From UBA7887 sp964408735 (GTDB lineage: Bacteria > Pseudomonadota > Alphaproteobacteria > UBA7887), in NCBI GenBank assembly GCA_964408735.1, contig CAYPAX010000007.1, positions 7,815 through 71,814 on the forward strand: a stretch of 64,000 bases of DNA, written 5' to 3'. This document shows positions 17,149 through 25,676 of this stretch, piece by piece. The number at the start of each line of letters is the position of its first letter. The first letter of the stretch is position 1. Made by a program: the position numbers and the translations under genes. Under the pieces are notes generated by a model. That model did not search any database. It saw only the letters and a program-made list of their open reading frames with translations, and was not told the origin of the DNA.

Positions 17149-17453
17149 GCCTCTCCCTCCCGCGCCGCCACCTCGGCCACCCGCGCCTGTACCTCGGTCT
17201 CGTCGAGCACGCCCTTCTCGATCAGAATGGCGGCGATGGAAGCAATCCAGCGCTCGTAATAGCTCAAGGACGAGTAGGCATCCGGCGCCAACGCCTCGAT
17301 GCCGCGGCGCAGCTCGTCGACGCGCATGATCTTCTCTTCCTGGATCAGCAACGACATCAGCGCATCGATACGCTTCTCCCAGACGTCGTAGTCGTGCTCG
17401 CCAAGCTCCACCGGCCCCGCTGGCTGGCCGCCCATATCATGATGACTGCGCAT
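17145..17453 (-). CDS. Nitrile hydratase beta subunit, N-terminal half (or accessory protein)
   Basis: A 102-aa helical protein matching the N-terminal part of nitrile hydratase beta: HDMGGQPAGPVE, WEKRIDALMSLLIQEEKI, RVDELRRGIEAL, YYERWIASIAAILIEKGVL. It is the first gene of the operon. Similar-length proteins are annotated as nitrile hydratase accessory proteins that deliver cobalt, so it could be a structural half-subunit, a metallochaperone or both. The start at 17453 gives the conserved beginning with HD-GG; the frame is open to 17504 without homology. Confidence 0.85.
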   Translation of the reverse strand: MRSHHDMGGQPAGPVELGEHDYDVWEKRIDALMSLLIQEEKIMRVDELRRGIEALAPDAYSSLSYYERWIASIAAILIEKGVLDETEVQARVAEVAAREGEA

Positions 17454-17569
17454 GTTCGTCCTCCCACGGGGCGCATTGTGGGCCGGGCCGCGGGGGCTTG
17501 GCAAGGGTCGGCCGCCACGTTCCTGTTCCGAGCTCAGCCACCGTATCCCGTGTCTCCAACTGCCAAGGT

Positions 17570-17675
17570 CACGCAGAGGAGAGGAATGGTCGAGACTGAC
17601 AGTCGCCGATGTCGGCTGGCTTGCCTCGTCGGATTGCCCAGCGCAGCCCCTCCGCGCACTCCGCGGCTCCGCGTG
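17570..17675. repeat. Possible REP-like repeat (cacgcagag / ccgcgtg ends)
   Basis: cacgcagagga at 17570-17580 is loosely inverted relative to tccgcgcactccgcggctccgcgtg around 17651-17675, whose minus strand reads cacgcggagccgcggag. Runs of this kind (cacgcrgag/gcggag) are a common interspersed-repeat style in bacterial genomes. The pairing is imperfect. It sits between nitrile hydratase and the dehalogenase gene. Confidence 0.35.
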
Positions 17676-17699
17676 CCCCTTCTTCTTTATCGTAGACTT

Positions 17700-18584
17700 T
17701 CAGCCCAGCCTTGCCACGAAGTCCGCCACCGCTTCGCCTATCTGGTCGGGGGAGTCTTCCTGGATGAAGTGGAGGCCGGGGACGGTGACCTCGGTCTGGT
17801 TGGGCCAGGCGCGGCAGAACTCGCGCTGCTCGCCGACCAGAATGCTGCCGGGATCGGCGTTGATGAAGAGCTTGGGCAGGTCGCTTGACGCCAGCCATTG
17901 CGAATAGCCCTCGGCGATGGCGACCACGTCCGCCGGCTCGCCGTCGATGGGGATCTGGCGCGGCCAGGTCAGGGTCGGGCGGCGGGATTCGCCGGGCTCC
18001 GTGAAGCGCTTGCGGTAATGCGCCATCTCGGCGTCGCTCAAGCCCCGGGCCACGGCGCGGGGCAATAGCACCTCGACGAAAAGGTTCTTGGTCAGCACCA
18101 TGTCGTCCCCCGCCGGCGAGCGCAGGGCCTGGAAGAACTCGCGCGCGCCGTCGGGCCAGTCGGCCCACGACACGGGTCGTACCAGCGCTTCCATATAGGC
18201 GATGCCGGCAACCCGGTCCTGGTTGCGGTGGGCCCAGTGGAAGCCGAGGGCGGAGCCCCAGTCGTGCACCACGAAGACCGCGTCGCGCAGATCCATGGCC
18301 GCGAGCCAGGCGTCGAGATAGCGGGCGTGGGTGGCGAAGGTGTAGTCGCCATCCGACGAGACGCCGGAGTCCCCCATGCCGATGAGGTCCGGTGCCAGGC
18401 AACGATTGCCCTCGGCCAAATGCGGGATGATATTGCGCCAGAGATAAGACGAGGTCGGGTTGCCGTGCAGGAACACCACGGGACGGCCATCGGCCTTGCC
18501 GGTGTCCACATAGGCGATCTCGGAATCGAGCACGGCGGCGCGCCGGCGCGGGTGGGGGTCGGCGGCGGATGGCGTGGCTGTCAT
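17700..18584 (-). CDS. Haloalkane dehalogenase (HLD-II type)
   Basis: A 294-aa alpha/beta-hydrolase that hydrolyses carbon-halogen bonds to alcohols. All family residues are present: nucleophile D108 with halide-binding W109 (VHDWGSALGFHW), second halide ligand N42 (HGNPTSSYLWRN), acid E132 (IAYMEALVRP) and base H272 (GLHFIQEDSPDQIG). The Asp-His-Glu plus Asn-Trp set and spacing match subfamily II (DhaA/LinB). No signal peptide. It diverges from an SDR that could oxidise the alcohol product; only about 100 bp separate the starts. Confidence 0.92.
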   Translation of the reverse strand: MTATPSAADPHPRRRAAVLDSEIAYVDTGKADGRPVVFLHGNPTSSYLWRNIIPHLAEGNRCLAPDLIGMGDSGVSSDGDYTFATHARYLDAWLAAMDLRDAVFVVHDWGSALGFHWAHRNQDRVAGIAYMEALVRPVSWADWPDGAREFFQALRSPAGDDMVLTKNLFVEVLLPRAVARGLSDAEMAHYRKRFTEPGESRRPTLTWPRQIPIDGEPADVVAIAEGYSQWLASSDLPKLFINADPGSILVGEQREFCRAWPNQTEVTVPGLHFIQEDSPDQIGEAVADFVARLG

Positions 18585-18685
18585 GGCGTCCCTCCTGTTC
18601 GGGCGCATTTGGGCGTGCGCTGCCGATTGAGTCAAGCCGCGCACCCGCGTATCTTGGCCGCCGCACGAAATACAGGGAGGCCGGC

Positions 18686-19462
18686 ATGGCACGGTTGGAC
18701 GGCAAGGTCGCGTTGATTACGGGCGGGGCATCGGGCATCGGCAGGCGCTCGGCGGAGCGCATGGTGGGGGAAGGTGCGCGCGTGGTGATCACCGACATCC
18801 AGGCCGAAGTGGGCCACGCGGCGGCCGAGGAGATCGGCGGCGACACGCTGTTTCTCGAACACGACGTCACCCACGAGGCCGGCTGGCAGGCGGTTGTCGA
18901 GGTCGCGCTGACCCGCCACGGCCGCCTCGACGTGCTGGTCAACAGTGCCGGCATTGCCGAGATGGGCAATGTCGAGGAGACCGCGTTCGAGGACTGGAAG
19001 CGCACCCAGGCGGTCAATTCCGACGGCGTGTTCCTGGGCTGCAAATACGGCGTGGCGGCGATCAAGCAGACCTCGCGCGAGGAAGGCGCCGGCGGTTCGA
19101 TCATCAACATCTCTTCCGTCTCAGGCCTTATCGGCGGCCACAACCTCGCCGCCTACAATGCCTCCAAGGGCGCGGTGCGACTGCTGACCAAGTCCGTCGC
19201 CCTCTATTGCGCCCGCCAGGGCTACAACATCCGCTGCAACTCGGTGCATCCCACCTTCATCGACACGCCCATGGTCAAGGCCATGTACGAAGGCGCCGCC
19301 GATCCCGCCAAGACCAAGGCCAAGCTGGAGCGCCAGATCCCCCTCGGCCATATGGGCGAGCCCGACGACATCGCCTGGGGGATTGTCTATCTGGCGTCGG
19401 AGGAATCGAAGTTCATGACCGGCACCGAGTTCGTGCTCGATGGCGGCATTACGGCCATGTAG
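18686..19462 (+). CDS. Short-chain dehydrogenase (cyclohexanol/diol dehydrogenase-like)
   Basis: A 258-aa classical SDR: TGGASGIG (12-19), NSAG (86-89), S143/S144, Y157 and K161. The Asp after beta2 (ITDIQA) indicates NAD+. VHPTFIDTPMV and GHMGEPDDIAWGIVYLASEESKF are shared with alicyclic alcohol dehydrogenases. The ATG follows agggagg. It precedes the acyl-CoA ligase by 7 bp and is divergent from the haloalkane dehalogenase, which suggests alcohol-to-ketone oxidation in a catabolic route. Confidence 0.86.
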   Translation: MARLDGKVALITGGASGIGRRSAERMVGEGARVVITDIQAEVGHAAAEEIGGDTLFLEHDVTHEAGWQAVVEVALTRHGRLDVLVNSAGIAEMGNVEETAFEDWKRTQAVNSDGVFLGCKYGVAAIKQTSREEGAGGSIINISSVSGLIGGHNLAAYNASKGAVRLLTKSVALYCARQGYNIRCNSVHPTFIDTPMVKAMYEGAADPAKTKAKLERQIPLGHMGEPDDIAWGIVYLASEESKFMTGTEFVLDGGITAM

Positions 19463-19469
19463 CACACTC

Positions 19470-20954
19470 ATGAATCTCGCCGAATGGCTGTACCGAACCG
19501 CGCGCACCCGTCCTGAGGCGCCGGCGCTTTTCACCAGCGAGCGGCAGGTCGCGGATTATCGCGAATTCGCCCGCCGCGCCTCCGCAATCGCCGGCGGCCT
19601 GGCGGCAAGCCACGGCATCGCACCCGGCGACCGGGTCGGCGTGTTCATGAAGAACCGGGTGGACTATCTCGAGGTGCTCTACGGCATCTGGTGGCTTGGC
19701 GCCGCCGCCGTGCCGATCAATGCCAAGCTGCATGCGCGCGAGGCCGAGTGGATTCTCGACAACGCCGGCTGCCCGGCCGTCTATTGCGACGGCGGCACGG
19801 CCGCAGCGCTGACGACAGAGGCCACGGTGCTTTCCGTCGACGACCCGGCCCATGCGGCGATGCGCGACGGCGAAGGGCCGGCGCGGCCGTTAGCGCGCGA
19901 AGAGAACGACCTCGCCTGGCTGTTCTATACCTCCGGCACCACGGGCCGGCCGAAGGGCGTGATGCTATCGCACGGCAATCTCGCGGTGCAGGCGTTGTGC
20001 TACGTCATGGATGTCGAGGCCATCGGACCCGAGGACGCCATTCTCTACGCCGCGCCGATGTCCCACGGCGCCGGGGTCTACAATTTCCAGAACGTGCGTG
20101 CCGGCGCCCGCCACGTGGTGCCCGAGTCCGGCGGCTTCCATGCGAACGAGGTGCTCGACCTCGCGGCCGCTTTGCGCAATGTCTCCCTGTTCGCGGCACC
20201 GACCATGGTGCGCCGCCTGGTCGATGCGGCCAAGGCGCGCGGGCTCGACGGCGACGGCATCAAGTCCGTGATCTATGGCGGCGGGCCGATGTATCTCGCC
20301 GATATCGAGGATGCGCTCGACGTCATGGGCCAGCGCTTCATCCAGATCTACGCCCAAGCCGAATCGCCCATGACCATCACCGCGCTGGGGCGGCGCTGGC
20401 ACGACTCGCGTAAGCATCTGTCATCGGTCGGCCTCGCCGAAAGCGCCGTCGAGCTGCGCATCACGGGCGAGGACGGCGCGGCGCTGGGGCCCGGCGAGGC
20501 GGGCGAGATCGAGGTCAAGGGGCCGGCGGTGATGCTTGGCTACTGGAACAATGCGCAAGCCACCGCCGAGACCGTGCGCGAGGGTTGGCTGCGCACGGGC
20601 GATGTCGGCGTGCTCGACGAAGACGGTTTTCTCACGCTTCGCGACCGCTCCAAGGACATGATCGTCTCCGGCGGTAGCAACATCTATTCGCGGGAGGTCG
20701 AAGAGGTGCTGCTGCGCCATACGGACGTGCACGAAGCCGCCGTGGTCGGGCGTCCCCATGCGGAATGGGGCGAGGAGGTGGTGGCCTTCGTCGTCATGAA
20801 GGACGGTGCGGCTCTGGATCCGGCCTCGCTCGATGCCCTCTGCCTGGAGCACATCGCCCGCTTCAAGCGCCCCAAAGCCTACTTCGCCATCGACGAGCTG
20901 CCCAAGAACAATTACGGCAAAGTGGTCAAGACGGCCCTGCGCGAGCGGCTCTGA
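19470..20954 (+). CDS. AMP-dependent acyl-CoA synthetase/ligase
   Basis: A 494-aa ANL-superfamily enzyme activating a carboxylate as the adenylate and then the CoA thioester. The P-loop-like A3 motif FYTSGTTGRPKGVMLSH is at about residues 151-167, YGGGPMY and IYAQAESPMTI precede the hinge, and the C-terminal lysine motif is PKNNYGKVVK. QAESPM replaces the usual YG-TE motif. The substrate is unknown. It is translated with the upstream SDR (7-bp gap). Confidence 0.87.
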   Translation: MNLAEWLYRTARTRPEAPALFTSERQVADYREFARRASAIAGGLAASHGIAPGDRVGVFMKNRVDYLEVLYGIWWLGAAAVPINAKLHAREAEWILDNAGCPAVYCDGGTAAALTTEATVLSVDDPAHAAMRDGEGPARPLAREENDLAWLFYTSGTTGRPKGVMLSHGNLAVQALCYVMDVEAIGPEDAILYAAPMSHGAGVYNFQNVRAGARHVVPESGGFHANEVLDLAAALRNVSLFAAPTMVRRLVDAAKARGLDGDGIKSVIYGGGPMYLADIEDALDVMGQRFIQIYAQAESPMTITALGRRWHDSRKHLSSVGLAESAVELRITGEDGAALGPGEAGEIEVKGPAVMLGYWNNAQATAETVREGWLRTGDVGVLDEDGFLTLRDRSKDMIVSGGSNIYSREVEEVLLRHTDVHEAAVVGRPHAEWGEEVVAFVVMKDGAALDPASLDALCLEHIARFKRPKAYFAIDELPKNNYGKVVKTALRERL

Positions 20955-21086
20955 CGCCGAATCTGCCGCGCTGTGACTGTTCCGAATTCGAAACTTCTCC
21001 ATATCGGAGATGCTTGAGATGAATCGTCAACCTATAACTGATGTGATACCGTAACGAATTCGCGTGGGCAAACGGGGGGCTCGGCG
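20955..21086 (+). promoter_or_regulatory. AT-richer leader region ahead of the KAP NTPase
   Basis: This 132-bp gap is lower in GC than its flanks. It holds a small hairpin (tctcc-atatc-ggaga near 20995-21009) and AT-rich stretches (cctataactgatgtgataccg, broken here as cctataactg and atgtgatacc), consistent with a promoter. No confident -35/-10 pair could be assigned. Confidence 0.3.
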
Positions 21087-24074
21087 ATGAGGAAACTGCT
21101 CGACGAGCTTGACTTTCACTATGGCGAATCGGCACTGACCGCTATGGCGTCCCGTTTGGCGGCCGCGCAAGAGCATAGGTTCCAAGCGGGCGACTCCAGG
21201 ACGCAGGAGGTGACCCGAACGACCGCGCTCGTCGTGCTTGCCGAGATGGACGACAGGGTGGCCGAGGCCTTGGCCGCGGGGAAACTCTCTCTTGAGGCAT
21301 TCCGCGAGGAGGTGGCGCTGAGCGGGGCGATCGCGTCGGTTTCGGCGACGGATGTCGACCTGCATGCGAATTTTGGCACTGCCATCAGGGGCTACGCCGC
21401 ACGGTATCCGGACAAGCGTGACCTCACGCCGCACGCGCTAGCGCTCGCCATTGCCGAGATGGCCGAGGCGGACGCAGGCGGCTTGATCCCCGACCGGCTG
21501 CGCGAGGCAGGCGCGGACATCTCCGCGATCGTGATGGCCCTGCGCGCGATTCATGTTGCCCCGACGACCCTGGATGTTCCGCGCCCGACGGTCTGGCTGC
21601 TGCACTACGATGTCACCGATCAACTGGTCGGCTTGATCTTGGGCAACGATCTTGAAACTACGGTTGCTTGGATAAGCAAGAAAATCGTCGACGGGATCGA
21701 GCCTAGCGATCCGGTGATATATTGGCGCAACACGAGCGCTGACGAGAAGCGTAGCGGCGGCCTCGTGGGAACGGGCCGGTTCGTGAGCGGGCGGCACAGC
21801 GAAGCCGAGGAACCTCCGGATCCCGGCGAGGGCAGGTCTGCCCGGAAGGCCTATGCGACCGAGATCATCGAGCGGTTTCCGGATGACGTAATACCCGAGG
21901 ATGACATTATCACCGAGACAGGGCTCGATATGCCCTGGCGCCTTGGCTCGATACTCGAAGTGCCGAACGACGTGGCCCTGAAGATCGACGACATGTTGAC
22001 CTCACGGGGTCACGTCAGCCTGTTTCCCCGGCTGGCGACGGAGATCACGTTCGTCGATGATTCGCCGAAGGCCGACGAGGACTATCTGCAGCGCGCCGAG
22101 CATGCCTTCGTGTTGGCTGCGCGGCTCAATCGCATCTGGGAGGAGGCCTGCGGCATTGGCGAGCCGCCGCCGCAGGAGCCGGGCACGGTAGCAAGCGCGA
22201 GCTGGACCGGCATCGGCGCGGAAGAGGCCACGCCGGCCGCGGAAAACAGCTTCGTGGTTCACATAGACGCGCCGTGGGGAGGCGGCAAGACGACCTTCGC
22301 CAACTACCTGACCCGCATACTCAATCCATTTCGCCATGGCACCGGCGAGCCCAGTTGGCTCGGTCGGCTACACCTTGATGACGCTGAGGCCTGGCCGCGT
22401 GAGTTCCGCAAGCCCTGGTGCGTGGTCGAGTTCAACGCCTGGGAGCACGAGCATATCGACCCGCCCTGGTGGGTGTTCTATCAGGCCGTCAGGCGGCAAT
22501 GCTTCGAAGCGGTCAGGACCGAGCACTTCCGCAACACCGCCTTCGACTGGTCCGCGGAGAACGGCTGGCGCACGGCCGTGGTGCGTCATCTCGACTGGCT
22601 GGCATTGTGGCTCAGGGAACTCGGCTGGCGGATATTCACGCCACGTGTTGGCCTTCTCGGCATGACCTTCGCCCTGACCGTGGTGCTGGCGATCATTCTC
22701 GCCCAGCATGACCTGTTCGACCCGGACAGCGTGCTGTCGGGAGAAGAGGCCGACATAGTCGCGGCAACGCCCGCGCCTGGGTTGGAAACACAAGGCGCAG
22801 GCGATACCGCAGATGCGGCGGTGGACGGTGCGGGAAAGCCGGTCGCCGATGAAGCGGGCAACGGGCAGTCGGAAGGCACGCTGTCGCAGATAATCGTCAC
22901 CTCGGTGCTCGTGCTGCTCGGCGGCGCCACCGGGATATGGTCGGTCGTGGCCGCCTTCACGCAGTCGCTGCTGCCCGGAACACCGAGCTCGGCGCGCAAC
23001 TACTCGCTAGGCTCGGGCGATCCGCTCGACCGCTTTCGCATCCACTTCGATCGCATGATGCGACAGCTCGGGCGCCCGATCGTCGTCATTGTCGATGACA
23101 TCGACCGCTGCAATCCGCAGTTCGTCGTGGAATTGTTGCGTGGCATGCAAATCATCCTCAAGAGCCCGCGCGTGGTATATCTGCTGCTCGGCGACAGGAA
23201 CTGGATCGAGCAAAGCTTTTCCGAGGTGCACAAGGCCATGAAGGATCTGAGCGTTGGTCCCGAACACAGCCTGGGCGGCCGTTTCGTTGAAAAGTCGATC
23301 CAGCTGTCCTTGATACTGCCCGGCATATCGTTCGAAGATAAGTCGGAATATGTGCGGCGAATTCTCAACGTCGATGGCAATGGCGCTGCCGCGCCGGCCG
23401 GGACCGAGTCGGCGAATCGGCTGGCCGATATCCATGAGGATCTGGAGGCCATCTCCGCGGTCAAGGATCCGGTGCGGCGCGACGCCGGCGCGAGCACGCT
23501 GCGCCGCTCGATAGAGAGCGATGCGGCGCTCGACGACGATCAGAGGAAGGCCGCCCAAAGGGAGATCGACGTTACGCTTGCCATGCGCTCCGCCGTCGAC
23601 GAATCCCTGCAGCAGGCGACGCAGCACCGCCTGGTACCCATCGCCGGTGTGCTACCGGCGAACCCGCGGCAGATCAAGCGTATCATCAACGCCGTCGCCT
23701 TCCTGCAGGAGATCGCCCGCATCGCCGAAGGCATACAGCCCGGCAGCAAGGAATGGTGCAACATGGCGCTTTGGGTGGTTGTGATGACCGAATGGCCGCG
23801 CAGCTGGGCAAAAATGTCGCATTATCCCCGGCTTATCGATCGCCTGCGCAACCCGAGCCTCCAAGACACCGACGGCTTGCCGGAACAAAAGCTCATGGCA
23901 AGCTGGCTCAAGACGATCAGGGAGGATGTCGGCCTGGTAGCGCTGCTCGACTTCAGCTCGAAGAACCCGCAATGGACCGAAGCGCGGCTCGAGGCCGATG
24001 ACATACGGCGCTTCCGCAATTTCATGCCGCCGCCGCCGGAGATCGACGAAACGCCACCGCCCGAGCAGAAGTAA
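21087..24074 (+). CDS. Large KAP-family P-loop NTPase with N-terminal Clp-N-like and EVE-like modules
   Basis: A 995-aa protein. Residues 10-155 are helical with a repeat look (ALTAMASRLAAAQ, then LTPHALALAIAEMAEADAG...LREAGADISAIV) resembling Clp N-domains. Residues 166-240 contain DPVIYWRNTSADEKRSGGLVGTGRF, which resembles a PUA/EVE barrel. The KAP NTPase follows: Walker A APWGGGKTT (395-403), the KAP hallmark EFNAWEHE (448-455), two membrane helices at 521-540 and 601-624 between the motifs, and Walker B IVVIVDDIDRC (665-675). KAP proteins assemble at the inner membrane and recur in phage defence and exclusion. Domain calls other than KAP are by eye. It is monocistronic, in a metabolic neighbourhood. 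Confidence 0.8.
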   Translation: MRKLLDELDFHYGESALTAMASRLAAAQEHRFQAGDSRTQEVTRTTALVVLAEMDDRVAEALAAGKLSLEAFREEVALSGAIASVSATDVDLHANFGTAIRGYAARYPDKRDLTPHALALAIAEMAEADAGGLIPDRLREAGADISAIVMALRAIHVAPTTLDVPRPTVWLLHYDVTDQLVGLILGNDLETTVAWISKKIVDGIEPSDPVIYWRNTSADEKRSGGLVGTGRFVSGRHSEAEEPPDPGEGRSARKAYATEIIERFPDDVIPEDDIITETGLDMPWRLGSILEVPNDVALKIDDMLTSRGHVSLFPRLATEITFVDDSPKADEDYLQRAEHAFVLAARLNRIWEEACGIGEPPPQEPGTVASASWTGIGAEEATPAAENSFVVHIDAPWGGGKTTFANYLTRILNPFRHGTGEPSWLGRLHLDDAEAWPREFRKPWCVVEFNAWEHEHIDPPWWVFYQAVRRQCFEAVRTEHFRNTAFDWSAENGWRTAVVRHLDWLALWLRELGWRIFTPRVGLLGMTFALTVVLAIILAQHDLFDPDSVLSGEEADIVAATPAPGLETQGAGDTADAAVDGAGKPVADEAGNGQSEGTLSQIIVTSVLVLLGGATGIWSVVAAFTQSLLPGTPSSARNYSLGSGDPLDRFRIHFDRMMRQLGRPIVVIVDDIDRCNPQFVVELLRGMQIILKSPRVVYLLLGDRNWIEQSFSEVHKAMKDLSVGPEHSLGGRFVEKSIQLSLILPGISFEDKSEYVRRILNVDGNGAAAPAGTESANRLADIHEDLEAISAVKDPVRRDAGASTLRRSIESDAALDDDQRKAAQREIDVTLAMRSAVDESLQQATQHRLVPIAGVLPANPRQIKRIINAVAFLQEIARIAEGIQPGSKEWCNMALWVVVMTEWPRSWAKMSHYPRLIDRLRNPSLQDTDGLPEQKLMASWLKTIREDVGLVALLDFSSKNPQWTEARLEADDIRRFRNFMPPPPEIDETPPPEQK

Positions 24075-24103
24075 CGCCGCCTCGCGGGCCACACTCTCCG
24101 CGC

Positions 24104-24568
24104 TCACACCCCCGAATAGGCCACGCTGATGGTCTCGGCAACGCAGGCGGGGCGCTCGGCGCCTTCGATCTCGACCGTGACTTCGCCGAACACCTTGAGG
24201 CCGTTGTTGGCCATGTCCTCGGTGCCCTTGAGGCGCAGGCGGGCGCGCACGCGGCTGCCCGAGGGCACCGGCGAGGTGAAGCGGATCTTGTTGGCGCCGT
24301 AGTTGAGGCCGTGGGTGACATTGGCGATCTTGTAGATCTCGTACATCATCATCGGCACCAGCGAGAGCGTGAGATAGCCGTGGGCGATGGTCTTGCCGCC
24401 GGGCATCTCGTCCTTGGCGCGGGCCGGATCGACGTGGATCCATTGGAAGTCCCCCGTCGCCTCGGCGAACTTGTCGATGCGCTCCTGGGTCACGTCGACC
24501 CAGCTGCTCACCCCCATCTCCTCGCCCACCAGGGCACGCATCTCGTCGAAATTGGCGATCTCTCTCAC
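24104..24568 (-). CDS. MaoC-like (R)-specific enoyl-CoA hydratase
   Basis: A 154-aa hotdog-fold hydratase. The overlapping hydratase-2 motif is TGDFQWIHVDPARA, with the catalytic Asp and His, followed by TIAHGYLTLSLVPMM. It hydrates trans-2-enoyl-CoA and could link beta-oxidation to other acyl-CoA pools. I chose the GTG at 24568 because gggagga lies just upstream and the product then begins REIANFDEMRALVGEEMG as in homologues. It diverges from the dehydrogenase gene at 24642. Confidence 0.88.
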   Translation of the reverse strand: MREIANFDEMRALVGEEMGVSSWVDVTQERIDKFAEATGDFQWIHVDPARAKDEMPGGKTIAHGYLTLSLVPMMMYEIYKIANVTHGLNYGANKIRFTSPVPSGSRVRARLRLKGTEDMANNGLKVFGEVTVEIEGAERPACVAETISVAYSGV

Positions 24569-24641
24569 GGGCTTCCTCCCATCGTTGCGGCCCGCTAAGC
24601 TGGCACGGTCTGAACCAAGCATGCAAGTGAGGAGCGACAGG

Positions 24642-25499
24642 ATGCGCTACGCCTTTATCGGGCTCGGGCAGATGGGGGCACGCATGGCAGCGCGGCTGGC
24701 AGGCGCCGGGCACGCCTTGGTGGGCTTCGACGCCGCAGGCACCGCCGAGCGGCTGCCGGATGGCGCGGCAGCCGCCGACTCCGTGGCGGATGCGCTTGCC
24801 CAGGCCGATACGGCGCTGCTGTCCCTGCCCGACGGCCCCGTGGTCGAGGCGGTGGCAGGCGAGATCGCCGCGAGCGGCTGGAAAGGCTGCGTCTTCGACC
24901 ACTCGACCATCGGCCCGGAGGCGGCGGTGCGCGTGCACGGGCGCCTGGCAGGCGAGGGCGTCACGTATCTGGATGCGCCCGTCTCGGGCGGCACCCGCGG
25001 CGCGGCCCAGGGCACGCTGGCGATGATGGTCTCGGGGGAGCGCGGCCTGTATGACCAGGCCGAGCCGGCGCTTAATGTCATGGCCAAGAACCTCTTCTAC
25101 ATCGGCCCGGCGCCGGGCCAGGGCCAGACCATGAAGCTGCTCAACAACCTGCTCTCGGGCGTTGCCATGGTGGCGACCAGCGAGGCCGTGCTGTTCGGCG
25201 AGGCGCACGGGCTCGACCCCGAAGTCATGGTCTCCGTCCTCAACGTCTCCAGCGGCCAGAACACGGCCACCTCCGACAAGTTCCCCACCCGCATACTGAA
25301 CGGCCGCTACGACGCCGGCTTCACCATCGACCTCTTGAGCAAGGACGTATCGCTGTACCTGGCGGAAGCCGACCGTATCGGTGCCCGCGAAAAGGTAGCC
25401 CGGCAAGTGGGCGAGACCCTCGCCGCCATGCGCGAGGCCATGCCGGGCGCGGATTTCACGAGACTCTATCCGTATCTGAAGGAGCTGGGCGAGGAGTAG
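24642..25499 (+). CDS. 3-hydroxyisobutyrate dehydrogenase-like oxidoreductase
   Basis: A 285-aa beta-hydroxyacid dehydrogenase. The N-terminal Rossmann motif is GLGQMG (7-12). LDAPVSGGTRGAAQGTLAMMVSG is the substrate-binding signature, and the catalytic lysine is in GQTMKLLNNLL. Members act on 3-hydroxyisobutyrate, tartronate semialdehyde or other 3-hydroxy acids; specificity is not assigned here. A gaggag site precedes the ATG. Confidence 0.87.
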   Translation: MRYAFIGLGQMGARMAARLAGAGHALVGFDAAGTAERLPDGAAAADSVADALAQADTALLSLPDGPVVEAVAGEIAASGWKGCVFDHSTIGPEAAVRVHGRLAGEGVTYLDAPVSGGTRGAAQGTLAMMVSGERGLYDQAEPALNVMAKNLFYIGPAPGQGQTMKLLNNLLSGVAMVATSEAVLFGEAHGLDPEVMVSVLNVSSGQNTATSDKFPTRILNGRYDAGFTIDLLSKDVSLYLAEADRIGAREKVARQVGETLAAMREAMPGADFTRLYPYLKELGEE

Positions 25500-25616
25500 A
25501 TTGCTGCGCCACCGCCTGCCGCCGGCATCGCACTTGACGAACAAGGCAAATTGCCCTGTTCTTACCGTCATCGAAACGGCCGCATGGCCCGCCCTACCCA
25601 ACCCAGGGAGATGACC

Positions 25617-25676
25617 ATGATTCCTTTGCGGGCCTGCGCCAAGGGCCACATCCGCGGGCCCTGTTGCCATGTCTGA
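25617..25676 (+). CDS. Possible 19-aa cysteine-containing leader peptide
   Basis: An ATG with a well-placed aggga site 6-7 nt upstream opens a 19-codon frame (MIPLRACAKGHIRGPCCHV) whose TGA overlaps the start of the next ORF by 8 bases. Three cysteines and two histidines are notable for its size. It might be a leader that couples translation to the downstream ORF, or chance. Confidence 0.3.
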   Translation: MIPLRACAKGHIRGPCCHV

